Shown here piece by piece: positions 46,433-55,316 of a stretch of DNA of 64,000 nucleotides. The DNA lies in assembly GCA_003224085.1 (NCBI GenBank), contig QHYK01000085.1:1-64000 (forward strand), written 5' to 3'. Position 1 is the stretch's first letter; each line of letters starts with the position of its first letter. The translations under genes and the position numbers were made by a program. The notes beneath the pieces were generated by a model, which did no database searches, had not been told where the DNA came from, and saw only the letters and a list, made by a program, of their open reading frames with translations. This DNA is from Acidobacteriota bacterium. Lineage in GTDB: Bacteria; Acidobacteriota; Terriglobia; Acidiferrales; UBA7541.

Positions 46433-47074
46433 ATGCGGTTCGCCGGTTCCAAGACAGCCACATTCGTGGTGTTGTTTCTTTCTTTTGCAGTTCCCGTTTC
46501 TTCGCAGCAGGCCAAGAAGAAGAAACAGGTCGGACATGCAGAAAATGTTTGGGACTATGATGCCGGCGTATTTTTCGTAACAGACGGCTCGCTTTTCAAC
46601 GGCGCATGCTTTCGCGTTAACGGACGAATGATCTCGGAGGATTTTTTCAACGGCCTCAAGCGCATTGACACAAACCAAACTACGATTTTCCAGCGCGGCA
46701 AAGACGTGGTGACGAAATTCCCCGATTCCGTCACGGTTGCCTTCACCATTCACGATGAACTTTGTCCCACAGAAGACCAGCAAAGCGGATCGCGCAAATA
46801 CCTGACGCAGAAAATGCTGAGCGATCTGCGGCTCTCGATTTATTGGAAGCATGGCGTGGAGTTGCAGCCGGTAAAAGACGTGAAGGAAATTGATGCGCGA
46901 GTGGACCGCGTCCAGCCCTATGCCACTTCGCTGGCGGCGAATTTGCCTCCGCGCTACGAGTGGTCGTACGAACTTGTGGTGCCGAGCGCGGGCGTGCCTC
47001 TATCGGACAGCCTTGCGTTTGTGTTTCGCACGCCGGATGGGCGCATTGCGGCGCGCGTCTCCGCGCGACTGTAA
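46433..47074 (+). CDS. Secreted protein of unknown function
   Basis: A 213-residue protein with a signal peptide (TATFVVLFLSFAVPVSSQQ) followed by a Lys-rich segment. The mature region (DAGVFFVTDGSLFNGACFRVNG; SVTVAFTIHDELCP; YEWSYELVVPSAGVPLSDSLAFVF, cited in parts) looks like a beta-sandwich with two Cys. I do not recognise a family. It lies 18 bp after the MBL hydrolase. Confidence 0.75.
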   Translation: MRFAGSKTATFVVLFLSFAVPVSSQQAKKKKQVGHAENVWDYDAGVFFVTDGSLFNGACFRVNGRMISEDFFNGLKRIDTNQTTIFQRGKDVVTKFPDSVTVAFTIHDELCPTEDQQSGSRKYLTQKMLSDLRLSIYWKHGVELQPVKDVKEIDARVDRVQPYATSLAANLPPRYEWSYELVVPSAGVPLSDSLAFVFRTPDGRIAARVSARL

Positions 47075-47075
47075 G

Positions 47076-47309
47076 TTATAAGTTTTCAGATCTAAGCAAA
47101 AAACAAAGGGAATGCTTCTGCCCGAGGGATGCAACCGATGCCTTCTGAAGCTTTTCGCTTCGACTAGCCGATTCAATAGCAGGCTTCTGTGGCAGTTTGC
47201 CGTCGGGAAGAGTCCGGAATCGAACTACCACCTTTGCCTTTTCTCCCAACAGGACAGATTCAGGCATCCTTGCATGCCAGTTTTTTCGGACATCACTGGG
47301 ATTCTCCAC
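47076..47309 (-). pseudogene. Degraded TonB C-terminal domain
   Basis: On the minus strand DVRKNWHARMPESVLLGEK, then AKVVVRFRTLPDGKLPQKP and IESASRSEKLQKASVA, matches the TonB_C / energy-transducer fold (typical form: VRxNWYxxMPExAxxxxGKVVVxFxIxxDGxL...SGxxxLDxAA). After KASVA the expected small-Pro-Phe segment (GRSIPF) appears in the +1 frame, after which the domain stops. The N-terminal membrane part is absent. It is a remnant of a TonB-like gene. Confidence 0.6.
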
Positions 47310-47369
47310 TTACGAAGAATCAGCGGCACAATTTTGAGCTCTATTTCGAAATTCGTTTTGCTGAATCAA

Positions 47370-47768
47370 TCAGCCCATGGAGCTGACTTTTTGCGGCTCG
47401 ATTTTGTAGATGACGCGGACTTCGCCGGGCCGGCGATTCGGATACACAGGCTTGCCGAGATACTTCTGGGAGAGCTTGTTGATGTGGTCGTCGGCGCCCT
47501 TTTCGGTGATTTCCACGACCCGTCCGCGAACCTCGAGGTAGCGGTAGGGATTCGCGGGATCCTGCAGCGCAATGGCCACGCGTGGATCACGGCGCATGTT
47601 TTTGTCCTTGACGCGACCCTTGGCGGAGTTGACGCAAACATGTTTGCCGTCGAAATCGACCCACACAGGCGTGACCTGCGGACTGCCGTCTTTCATCAGC
47701 GTGGCCAGGTTGCCGAAGGCTCGTTTTTCGAATAGGTCGGCATATTTCTGCGGAATCACTTCACTCAT
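47370..47768 (-). CDS. PPOX-class, probably F420-dependent, flavin/deazaflavin enzyme
   Basis: A 132-residue split-barrel protein. ATG 47768 follows GGAGGAAAA and overlaps the scoB stop (ATGA), so it is the last gene of the operon. Family features are LATLMKDGSPQVTPVWVDFDG, NSAKGRVKDKNMRRDPRVAI and YRYLEVRGRVVEI. This pattern belongs to F420-dependent PPOX-class oxidoreductases. Its place behind cofH and cofC supports use of F420. The substrate is unknown. Confidence 0.9.
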   Translation of the reverse strand: MSEVIPQKYADLFEKRAFGNLATLMKDGSPQVTPVWVDFDGKHVCVNSAKGRVKDKNMRRDPRVAIALQDPANPYRYLEVRGRVVEITEKGADDHINKLSQKYLGKPVYPNRRPGEVRVIYKIEPQKVSSMG

Positions 47769-48499
47769 TTTTCCTCCAAAAGGCCAGGCAAAACTCGGGG
47801 TAAATGGATTTCGGGAACACGACCTTTGGTGGTCAATGGAGCGCCGGTCAGCTTCTGCACTTCTTCCGGCGTCCAGCCGCGCGCAACTTCGCGTAGCACC
47901 AGGCCCTCGGACATGACGTCGATTACCGCAAGATCTGTGACCATGGTATCCACGCACGCTAGACCAGTGAGCGGGTAAGTACACTTCTTGACGATTTTGG
48001 CTGCGCCGTCTCTGGCGACGTGTTCCATACAGACAATCAGCTTTTTTGCGCCAGCGGCGATGTCCATCGCGCCGCCAATGCCCCCTGAACCCTTGGCGCC
48101 CGGAATTTTCCAGTTGGCAAGATCGCCCTTTTCGGAAACTTGAAAGCTGCCTAGCACCGCGACGTCGAGATGACCGCCGCGGGTCATCAAGTGCGCGTCG
48201 GCCTGGTGAAAGATCGACGCGCCGGGAATCAGCGTGACGGGAACTTTCATGGCGTCGATCAGATCGTAGTCTTCTTCACCGGGCCTGGCGCGGCGGCCCA
48301 TACCCAAGATTCCATTTTCGCTGTGGAAATAAACGGTGATCTCTTTGGGGAGATAGTTGGCAATGAGATTCGGAATGCCCCAGCCGAGATTGACGTAAGC
48401 GCCATCGGGCAATTCGAGCGCGGCGCGCTGCGCGATTTGCTCGCGAGTCAAGCGCGGCTTATCGAGCAAGGCTTTTTCCTGAACGGCGCTATCCGGCAT
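47765..48499 (-). CDS. scoB: CoA transferase subunit B
   Basis: A 244-residue beta subunit of a 3-oxoacid (succinyl-CoA:acetoacetate type) CoA transferase. The catalytic Glu lies in FHSENGILGMG. The N-terminus LTREQIAQRAALELPDGAYVNLGWGIPNLIANYLP and IMGGHLDV-like (TRGGHLDVAVLGSFQV) are typical. ATG 48499 overlaps the scoA stop by 11 bp. It moves CoA between succinyl-CoA and acetoacetate or a related acid. Confidence 0.93.
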   Translation of the reverse strand: MPDSAVQEKALLDKPRLTREQIAQRAALELPDGAYVNLGWGIPNLIANYLPKEITVYFHSENGILGMGRRARPGEEDYDLIDAMKVPVTLIPGASIFHQADAHLMTRGGHLDVAVLGSFQVSEKGDLANWKIPGAKGSGGIGGAMDIAAGAKKLIVCMEHVARDGAAKIVKKCTYPLTGLACVDTMVTDLAVIDVMSEGLVLREVARGWTPEEVQKLTGAPLTTKGRVPEIHLPRVLPGLLEEK

Positions 48500-49166
48500 A
48501 GTGGAGTCCTTTCGCCTGCACGATGCGGTGCACAAAAATCGCGGGAGTCATGACGTGCACCGGATTGATTGAGCCCACCGGCACGAGTTCTTCCGCTTCC
48601 GCAATGGTTGTGTTCGCGGCCATGGCCATGATGGGATTGAAATTTCTCGCGGCGAGCCGATAAGTCAAGTTGCCCAGTTCGTCGGCTTTCTGCGCTTTGA
48701 TGAAGGCATAGTCCGCGTGAATGGGCATTTCCAAAATGCAGCGCTTGCCGTCGAGCACGCGCTCTTCTTTGCCGTCGGCGACTTCCGTGCCGACGCCAAC
48801 GGTTGTATAGAAGCCTTGCAAACCTGCGGCCGCGGCGCGCATGCGTTCGCAAAGAATGCCTTGCGGCACAAGCTCAAGCGTTACCTCTCTTGCGGCAAAG
48901 CGTTCCTGAAAATGATTGGCATGCGGCCCGGGGAAAGAGGCAATGACATGCTTGATCTGATTGTGTTTGAACATCAGGCCCAGCTCGCCATCGCGCGTGC
49001 CGCAGTTGTTGCTGATGGCGGTGATGTTTTTCACGCCTTTGCGCACCAGCGCCTGAATCAAATTGTTAGGAAAACCGGCGCCACCGAATCCGCCGAACAT
49101 GACGCGCGCGCCGTCGGGGACATCGGCGACGACCTCGTCAAGGCTGGAATAAACTTTCTTCTTCAT
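48489..49166 (-). CDS. scoA: CoA transferase subunit A
   Basis: A 225-residue alpha subunit partner of scoB. The CoA-binding glycine motif FGGFGGAGFPNNLI is intact, followed by ISNNCGTRDGELG and GTEVADGKEERVLDGK. It starts 7 bp after cofC, suggesting tight co-expression with F420 genes, an unusual context for ketone-body metabolism. Confidence 0.93.
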   Translation of the reverse strand: MKKKVYSSLDEVVADVPDGARVMFGGFGGAGFPNNLIQALVRKGVKNITAISNNCGTRDGELGLMFKHNQIKHVIASFPGPHANHFQERFAAREVTLELVPQGILCERMRAAAAGLQGFYTTVGVGTEVADGKEERVLDGKRCILEMPIHADYAFIKAQKADELGNLTYRLAARNFNPIMAMAANTTIAEAEELVPVGSINPVHVMTPAIFVHRIVQAKGLHYAG

Positions 49167-49173
49167 CGGGTTC

Positions 49174-49869
49174 CTAGGAATGATTTCCGGCGGCCGCGCT
49201 CGCCTTCTTGGCTTGGGGTCGGAATTTCACATCCAAACCGGTTTCGCGCAACCAGCGGCCGGTTGTTGTCCCGCTGAGATCGTGCTCCAGCAGCGCGCGC
49301 AAATCGGATTCGTCGTCGACATCCATTTCCAGGCGGGGATTGCGGCGGATGAAGACTTTTGCGCCGGCCCGTTTCGCTTCCGAAACATGTTTTGCGAAGC
49401 TCCCTTTGCCAAAATGCGAGGGGAACAGCGCCGGCGGAGTCCGGAGAATTGCATTGGTCCCCGTTCCGTCGCCTGAAGGCACGATGACCAGCCCGGGGTT
49501 GCCGCATTCCGCGGTCAAAAGTTCATCGATGTCGCCGGCTTGCGCCAGCGGCACATCCAGCGGCACGCGCAGCAATCCGGTCACGCCGCGTTCCTCACAA
49601 ACGCGCGAAGCGAAGTCCACGGCGTGACTCTCTGAGATCTGGCGATCTTCGCGCAGAACTTCCCAGCCGTTTTCGTCGGCTATATCAAAAACGGGCTGAT
49701 AATTCGTGACGACGAAAATCTTCTCGGCACGGCGAATGCCTTGCACCGTTCGAAGCATGTCCGAAAGCATGGCTTGCGCCAAGCCAAATCTTTCCTCGGG
49801 CGTGAGCACCCCTGTCAAACGCCTTTTCGCGTTTCTCAAGTCTTTAACCGGCAACAGGAGTGCTCGCAT
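49174..49869 (-). CDS. cofC: 2-phospholactate (or PEP/3PG) guanylyltransferase of F420 synthesis
   Basis: A 231-residue nucleotidyltransferase that activates phospholactate, PEP or 3-phosphoglycerate with GTP. It opens MRALLLPVKDLRNAKRRLTGVL; LLRVPLDVPLAQAGDIDELL carries the metal Asp, and PSGDGTGTNAILRTPPALFP is the CofC signature. ATG 49869 lies 7 bp after the cofH stop; the longer frame is spurious. Product: the activated precursor joined to FO by CofD (not in the window). Confidence 0.93.
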   Translation of the reverse strand: MRALLLPVKDLRNAKRRLTGVLTPEERFGLAQAMLSDMLRTVQGIRRAEKIFVVTNYQPVFDIADENGWEVLREDRQISESHAVDFASRVCEERGVTGLLRVPLDVPLAQAGDIDELLTAECGNPGLVIVPSGDGTGTNAILRTPPALFPSHFGKGSFAKHVSEAKRAGAKVFIRRNPRLEMDVDDESDLRALLEHDLSGTTTGRWLRETGLDVKFRPQAKKASAAAGNHS

Positions 49870-49876
49870 GGGCCGC

Positions 49877-51118
49877 CTAATAGGCGCCTTCCGCGTAGGG
49901 GACGTGAGCTTCTGCCCGTAGCTGGCGCAACGGCGTCGCCGTGGATGGTGGATCATCCTCGTGCCGTTCAAAAGTCCGGCGAATCTTGTAGGTCGTGGAG
50001 CGCTCGGCGGGCATGCGGCCGATTTTGCGAATATGCGCACGAAACTCTTCAGGCGAGACGTACTCGCCGAACGTCGCGCCGGCGGCTTTGGAAATGTTTT
50101 CTTCCATCAACGTCCCGCCAAAATCGTTGGCGCCCGCCTGTAAGCAGGCGAGAGAGGTGTCGATTCCCAACTTTACCCAAGAAACTTGAACGTTGGGAAT
50201 CGCGCCGTGGAGAAGCACGCGGGAAAGCGCATGAACGCGCAAGTGTTCGTCCCGCACGGCCCCGGGCCGCGCTCCTCCATGCTTGTAGAGACGCGTATTT
50301 TGATGAATGAAGCCTAGCGGAACGAATTCCGTGAAACCCCCGGTGCGCCTCTGAATAGAGCGCAGCAAGAGCAGATGACCGATCCAATCAGTAGGCTCTT
50401 CGACATGGCCGTACATCATGGTCGAAGTGCTGGGAATGCCGAGTTCATGAGCGGTGGTGATGATTTCGACCCAGCGCGCGACCGGCAGTTTGTTGGGACT
50501 AAGTTGCGTGCGAATTCGGTCGTCGAGAATTTCGGCTGCCGTGCCGGGAATGCTGCCGAGCCCTTCGTCTTTCATCATTTGCAGGTAATCGCGCAGCGGC
50601 ATTCCCGTTTTCAGCACGCCATAGTCAATTTCCATCGGCGAAAAAGCGTGGACGTGCATGGCGGAAATGGAGCGTTTGATGGCGCGCAAGAGGTCGCGGT
50701 AGAAAAAGCCGTCGAGGTCGCGGGGAAGGCCGCCTTGAATGCAAACTTCGGTGGCGCCGCAGTCCCAGGCTTCCTGGGCGCGGCGCACGATCTGTTCGAA
50801 GGAGAGCGAGTAGGCATCGGCGGCTTGCGGCCCGCGGCCAAATCCGCAAAAGCTGCAGCCAACGAAGCAAACGTTGGTGAAATTAATGTTGCGGTTGACG
50901 ACGTAAGTGACGGTCTCGCCGGCGGTCTCGCGCCGCAAATAATCCGCGACAGCCACCAGCGCTTGCAGGCCAGTTCCTTCGGCAGTCGCCAACTGCAATC
51001 CCTGCTCGAAAGAAAGGTCCTCGCCGCGAAGAACCGCTTCAAGGGAATCGCGCATGGCGGGCGCGCATTGCGATAGCACCTTCTCGAGCGTTTCCTGCGC
51101 CGCAGTCTCGTTTTTCAC
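49877..51118 (-). CDS. cofH: FO synthase subunit, radical SAM CofH
   Basis: A radical SAM enzyme of about 413 residues that builds the deazaflavin FO from tyrosine and 5-amino-6-ribitylaminouracil together with CofG. The iron-sulfur motif is CFVGCSFC. Also visible are IQGGLPRDLD, the SPMEID segment, PGTAAEILDDRIRTQLSPNKLP and TMMYGHVEEPTDWIGHL. GTG 51118 is my tentative start; GTG 51130 and ATG 51055 are alternatives. cofG and cofD/E are not seen here. First gene of the operon. Confidence 0.92.
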   Translation of the reverse strand: MKNETAAQETLEKVLSQCAPAMRDSLEAVLRGEDLSFEQGLQLATAEGTGLQALVAVADYLRRETAGETVTYVVNRNINFTNVCFVGCSFCGFGRGPQAADAYSLSFEQIVRRAQEAWDCGATEVCIQGGLPRDLDGFFYRDLLRAIKRSISAMHVHAFSPMEIDYGVLKTGMPLRDYLQMMKDEGLGSIPGTAAEILDDRIRTQLSPNKLPVARWVEIITTAHELGIPSTSTMMYGHVEEPTDWIGHLLLLRSIQRRTGGFTEFVPLGFIHQNTRLYKHGGARPGAVRDEHLRVHALSRVLLHGAIPNVQVSWVKLGIDTSLACLQAGANDFGGTLMEENISKAAGATFGEYVSPEEFRAHIRKIGRMPAERSTTYKIRRTFERHEDDPPSTATPLRQLRAEAHVPYAEGAY

Positions 51119-51461
51119 CGATACGTTCACGATCTTATCCAGAATTCGGCTTTGAACGGAAGCGGCGATCGGTTCCTTGCCTCGGCTTTCCTTCCCATGG
51201 GGCCATCCTATCAGAGCGAGGCTAACAATCGAAGTGCCTAGGGTCTTCGTAGACTTACCATGCTCGGGAACGCGGTTACGCTGAATAAAACGTCCCAAAC
51301 CGCGGTCTACGGCTATGTGCGTGCCCGCATGATACCGCTCGGGCTGAGATTTTGGACCGCGGTGATGGACACATCCGCGACGCACTAAATCTGCTATCTT
51401 TTTGTGCGTTGATGATCTTGGCCGAAGTAGCGACGTCCCGGCCAACAGGGTCTCATTTTCT

Positions 51462-52097
51462 ATGAGGCGCGGCACAGTGATGATTCTGATTGGCGTCTTA
51501 CTCCTCGGCGCTGCGGTCGCGATTGCCGCGTCGATGCTGCACGGCGGCTTGAGCGCCAAAGCTACACCGACCCGCCTGGAGGCTGTCCTGGCGCGGAATG
51601 CGCGTCACCTGGCAATTCCCGGGAATGCGCGCCTGACGCAGAATCCTGTGCTGGATTCGCCGGAAGGACAGCGCGAGGCGAGACTGCATTTTGCGGATCA
51701 CTGTGCGATTTGTCATGGGAACAATGGCAGCGGCGATACGCCAATCGGCAATGGCCTCTATCCCAAGCCGCCGGACTTGCGCAAACCGCAAACCCAGGAG
51801 CTGAGCGACGGCGAGTTGTTCTGGATTATCGAAAACGGCGTCCGGTTCACCGGCATGCCGGCGTTTTCGAGCAACGGCAATCATACCAGCGCGAATCATG
51901 GCAACGGGCAGGACAGCTGGAAGCTGGTGCATTTCATTCGCCATCTTCCGTATTTGACGTCAACGGAACGCCTGGAAATGGAGCGCTATAATCCAAAAGG
52001 GCCCGAGGAACGCGCGGAGGAAGAGGAAGAGAATGAATTTTTGAATGAAGCAACGCCCAAGGCAAAGTCAGAATCCCAAGTTCATAAGCGGAAATAA
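51462..52097 (+). CDS. Membrane-anchored c-type cytochrome
   Basis: A 211-residue protein. An N-terminal hydrophobic helix (VMILIGVLLLGAAVAIAAS) acts as anchor or leader. The heme site is CAICH in HFADHCAICHGNNGSGD, with the distal Met probably in FTGMPAF. The C-terminus is acidic and low-complexity (PEERAEEEEENEFLNEA). ATG 51462 is preferred; ATG 51480 is an alternative. A single-heme electron carrier, followed by a DUF5666-like gene about 40 bp later. Divergent from the F420 operon. Confidence 0.9.
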   Translation: MRRGTVMILIGVLLLGAAVAIAASMLHGGLSAKATPTRLEAVLARNARHLAIPGNARLTQNPVLDSPEGQREARLHFADHCAICHGNNGSGDTPIGNGLYPKPPDLRKPQTQELSDGELFWIIENGVRFTGMPAFSSNGNHTSANHGNGQDSWKLVHFIRHLPYLTSTERLEMERYNPKGPEERAEEEEENEFLNEATPKAKSESQVHKRK

Positions 52098-52137
52098 GGC
52101 GGCACCAGCATCCGCCGGGAAAACGATGGAGATACTT

Positions 52138-52521
52138 ATGAAGAGAGCTAAATGGCTTACGTTAGCGATAGCGTTCGCATTTGTGGGCGCGGTCGCTTTT
52201 GCACATGGGAACAGAGTGCACGTCAAGGGCAAGGTCGAGAAAATCGGCCCCGATTTATTGCAAGTGAGAACAACCGACGGGAAGACCGTGGAAGTGAAGC
52301 CGACGGCCTCGACAGTTTACATTCAGCATATGTCCCCGAAACCCGGAGACCCTCCCGATGCGAATCAAGATAAACCTGCCAAGCTTGCCGACCTCGTTGT
52401 TGGTGACTCCGTGGTGATCCATGCCTCCCCGAAAGACGGAGGTCTGGAGGCAGACGAGGTCAAATTCTCTTCGCCCGGTTCGAGCAAAGTAGCGACGGCA
52501 GCGCCGAAACCCAAGTCATGA
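52138..52521 (+). CDS. Small exported DUF5666-like protein
   Basis: A 127-residue protein. ATG 52138 follows GGAGATACTT. It has a signal peptide (LTLAIAFAFVGAVAFAHG), then a beta-barrel-like domain (HVKGKVEKIGPDLLQVRTTDG; KLADLVVGDSVVIHASPKDG; EADEVKF). The fold resembles the OB-like DUF5666 domains found in metal-stress proteins. The role is unknown; the neighbouring cytochrome c gene suggests an envelope redox or metal function. Confidence 0.8.
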   Translation: MKRAKWLTLAIAFAFVGAVAFAHGNRVHVKGKVEKIGPDLLQVRTTDGKTVEVKPTASTVYIQHMSPKPGDPPDANQDKPAKLADLVVGDSVVIHASPKDGGLEADEVKFSSPGSSKVATAAPKPKS

Positions 52522-52652
52522 AAGAGGCCGGCGGTTATAGTAAATAGTTCTTAGTTCGCGACCGAAAATAGAGAAAATAGGGTTATGAGGGAAATGTTGG
52601 CCCTTTCTCGCACGCAACCTCGGTGCCCACCCATCCCCACGCGTAGTCCCCG

Positions 52653-53762
52653 CTAGTCGACAAGATGGCAAGAGTGAGTTTTCAGGACCAGCCAGACTTG
52701 CTTTTCAGGGGCTAGCTCTAGCTCGCGCACTGCTCCCGGCGTTACGTGAGCCACAAACGTGACGCCGCAATCGACGCGCGCAACGCACATGCCGCCGCGT
52801 TGCTCTAGAGAAGCGATTCGTCCCTCCAGAATGTTGCGCGCGCTTAGTCCGCGCGGGCGTTCCGACGCCAGCAAGATGTCTCCGGCGCGGATCGCAATTT
52901 GTCCGCGGTCACCAGGGGACGCATGAGCGAGCGGAACTTCGATCTCGCACCTACTGTCGCCGAGCCTCACGCGCATCACGCCGTCTGCCTCGCGAAGGCC
53001 GAGCACCACGGCGCTGAGCAAATTCTCAAACCCTGCTGCCTGCGCCAGCCGCTTCCGGCGCGGCGCATCCAGCACGTCCATCGGCGCGCCGTGACCGACA
53101 ATACGGCCGTTATCGACAGCAATCACGCGTTCACCGAGCGCGTCTACCTCGTCGCGGCTGTGCGTTACGTAAAGAATGGGAATGCGTTTCGCGGCGTTCC
53201 AGGCGCGCAAGTCCTCCACGATCGCGGCCTTCAGTTCCGCGTCCAGCCCCGTTAGCGGTTCATCGAGGAGCAGCACGCGTGGTGCAGTGACGAGCGATCT
53301 GGCTAGCGCAGCCCTTTGCCTCTCTCCGCCCGAAATTTGCGCCGGTTTCTGATTTTTCAGCTTTTCAATGCGGAAATCCCCGAGAATCTCAGAGACACAC
53401 GCGCGCCGATCCTCCTCCGGAATATCTCTCAGCCCATACTCGATGTTTTTCTCGACGGTGAGGTGGGGAAATAAGGCCAGTGATTGAAACACGTAAGCGA
53501 TTCTCCGTTTTTGCGGCGGAACATCAAAATGCATTGTCGAGTCAAAGAGAACACTCTTGCCGATGGAGATTTTGCCAGCGTCCGGTCGCACCAATCCTGC
53601 GATGCAGTCCAGAAGCGTTGATTTCCCCGCTCCGGAAGGGCCGAACAAAATCGTGATGCCGAGGGATACTTCTAGAGAAACATCGAGCACAAAAGAAGTC
53701 TGGCCCCGATGCTGTTTGCGGATATCTACAGCCAGCACAGGAGGGTTCACTTCACGGTCCAT
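52653..53762 (-). CDS. modC: Molybdate ABC transporter ATPase
   Basis: A 369-residue ATPase. ATG 53762 overlaps the modB stop by 16 bp. Walker A is FGPSGAGKST, signature QISGGERQRAALARSL, Walker B VLLLDEPLTGLD, switch His in YVTHSRDE. The C-terminal third contains a mop/TOBE domain (RNILEGRIASLEQRGGMCVARVDCG) that binds molybdate. It drives molybdate or tungstate import with ModB and ModA. Confidence 0.95.
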   Translation of the reverse strand: MDREVNPPVLAVDIRKQHRGQTSFVLDVSLEVSLGITILFGPSGAGKSTLLDCIAGLVRPDAGKISIGKSVLFDSTMHFDVPPQKRRIAYVFQSLALFPHLTVEKNIEYGLRDIPEEDRRACVSEILGDFRIEKLKNQKPAQISGGERQRAALARSLVTAPRVLLLDEPLTGLDAELKAAIVEDLRAWNAAKRIPILYVTHSRDEVDALGERVIAVDNGRIVGHGAPMDVLDAPRRKRLAQAAGFENLLSAVVLGLREADGVMRVRLGDSRCEIEVPLAHASPGDRGQIAIRAGDILLASERPRGLSARNILEGRIASLEQRGGMCVARVDCGVTFVAHVTPGAVRELELAPEKQVWLVLKTHSCHLVD

Positions 53763-54427
53763 CGTGCCCACGCGGGCGCCCAAACGCAGCGATTCACGGC
53801 GTATACCAGGCAGAGCACGGCAAACGAAATTCCCAAGAGAAGCAACGCTAAATGATTGGCTGCACGGTATTCAATCGACTGCACGCGGTCGTAAATATCG
53901 ATGGAAACGGTGCGCGTCACGCCCGCGAGATTCCCGCCCACCATCAGCACCACGCCGAATTCTCCAAGCGTGTGCGCGAAGCTCAGTACCAGCGCCGTCA
54001 CGACACCAGGCAAAGACAGCGGCAGAATGATGCGGCGAAACGTTCGCCATTTTCCCGCGCCAAGGACCGCGGAAGCGTCGAGGAGCTTCCGGTCGACGGC
54101 TTCAAACGAAGCGATGAGCGGCTGAACCGCAAAAGGAAAGCTGTAGACGACGGAAGCGATGACTAGTCCGCTGAAGGTGAACGCCAGCCCGTGGCCGAAG
54201 AGGGCCATCCATAGCCTTCCAAGCGGTCCGCGCGGGCCCATAGCGAGCAGCGCGTAGAATCCGAGAACCGTGGGGGGAAGAACCAGCGGCAGCGCCACGA
54301 TGGATTCCAATAGAAATTTTCCGCGCCAGTTCGAATAGGCCAGCCAGTAAGCGACAGGAGTTCCGATCGCCAGCAATATCGCCGCAACGCAACCGGCCAA
54401 TTCGAACGACAACGCTAAAGAGCTCAT
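53747..54427 (-). CDS. modB: Molybdate ABC transporter permease
   Basis: A 226-residue inner-membrane subunit with about five helices. The EAA loop is AASAVLGAGKWRTFRRIILPLSLPGVV (residues near 135-160), and LPLVLPPTVLGFYAL and AHTLGEFGVVLMVGGN are ModB hallmarks. It sits between modA (55 bp upstream) and modC (overlapping). Confidence 0.95.
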   Translation of the reverse strand: MSSLALSFELAGCVAAILLAIGTPVAYWLAYSNWRGKFLLESIVALPLVLPPTVLGFYALLAMGPRGPLGRLWMALFGHGLAFTFSGLVIASVVYSFPFAVQPLIASFEAVDRKLLDASAVLGAGKWRTFRRIILPLSLPGVVTALVLSFAHTLGEFGVVLMVGGNLAGVTRTVSIDIYDRVQSIEYRAANHLALLLLGISFAVLCLVYAVNRCVWAPAWARWTVK

Positions 54428-54482
54428 TTTTGCTTGCTCTCTCCTGGCAAATCTCCTCGCGATATTGCTGACTGCCCGACTG

Positions 54483-55316
54483 TCAGCGGTTTGCCGGAAT
54501 AGCGAATCCGTGTTTTTCCAACGTCTTTCTGCCCAGAGAGCTCTTCACAAAATTCAAAAAGGCGAGGGCGGCCGCTTTGTTCTTCGCGTTGTTCGCCACG
54601 AGAGCTCCCTGCTCGATGGGCGGATGCATGCCCGCCGGAATTTCCCAAGCTTTTCCGTCTTTCATCCCAGGAGAAAGCGCCAGAGAATGAGCGATGATTC
54701 CGGCCTGCGCGTTGCCCGATCGCGCGAATTGCGCCGCCTGGGAGACATTTTCGCCATAAACCAGTTTCGTTTTCACTTGCTCGAAGATCCCTGCCTTCTT
54801 CAGAGCGGAAACGGCCGCTCGCCCATATGGCGCAACTTCAGGATTTGCAATCGCGATTTTCTGCACGCGCGAATCTAGCAGTGCACTCCAGCCCTGCTTG
54901 GTCACCTCCACAGTCGAATCAGGAGGCGTCCAAATCACAATTTGTCCTTGGGCGTACTCAAAAAGCGTTCCCGGCTCGGCAAAACCCGCCGCCTCCAGCT
55001 TCTGCGGATACTGCAAGTCAGCAGAAAAGAAGAGATCGAACGGCGCGCCACTTTGAATCTGCGCGAAGAAATTCCCGCTGGAGCCCGTGGTGATGTCCAC
55101 TTTTATGCCAGTCATGCTTTCGAACTGCGCTGCCAATTCTTCCATCGCGAATTTCACGTCCGCTGCGGCGGCAACACGCAGCGTCTGCCCCTGCGCTCGC
55201 AAATTCTTCGACGCAAAAAGGAAAGCCGCAAGGACCACGCACAAAGCAAGCCGGACGCGGCATTTTGATTTTGCACGAGTCCCCAATAACGAGTCACCCT
55301 CGTTCGCTTTACACAC
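54483..55316 (-). CDS. modA: Molybdate-binding periplasmic protein
   Basis: About 277 residues. The start is uncertain: the frame opens with GTG 55316, overlapping the regulator stop, while a TTG about 30 bp later is possible. A signal peptide is visible (LALCVVLAAFLFASKNLRAQ). Binding-protein features are VAAAADVKFAMEELAAQFE and TTGSSGNFFAQIQSGAPFDLFFSAD, where Ser residues contact the oxyanion, then NAQAGIIAHSLAL. It captures molybdate or tungstate outside the membrane. Confidence 0.93.
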   Translation of the reverse strand: MCKANEGDSLLGTRAKSKCRVRLALCVVLAAFLFASKNLRAQGQTLRVAAAADVKFAMEELAAQFESMTGIKVDITTGSSGNFFAQIQSGAPFDLFFSADLQYPQKLEAAGFAEPGTLFEYAQGQIVIWTPPDSTVEVTKQGWSALLDSRVQKIAIANPEVAPYGRAAVSALKKAGIFEQVKTKLVYGENVSQAAQFARSGNAQAGIIAHSLALSPGMKDGKAWEIPAGMHPPIEQGALVANNAKNKAAALAFLNFVKSSLGRKTLEKHGFAIPANR

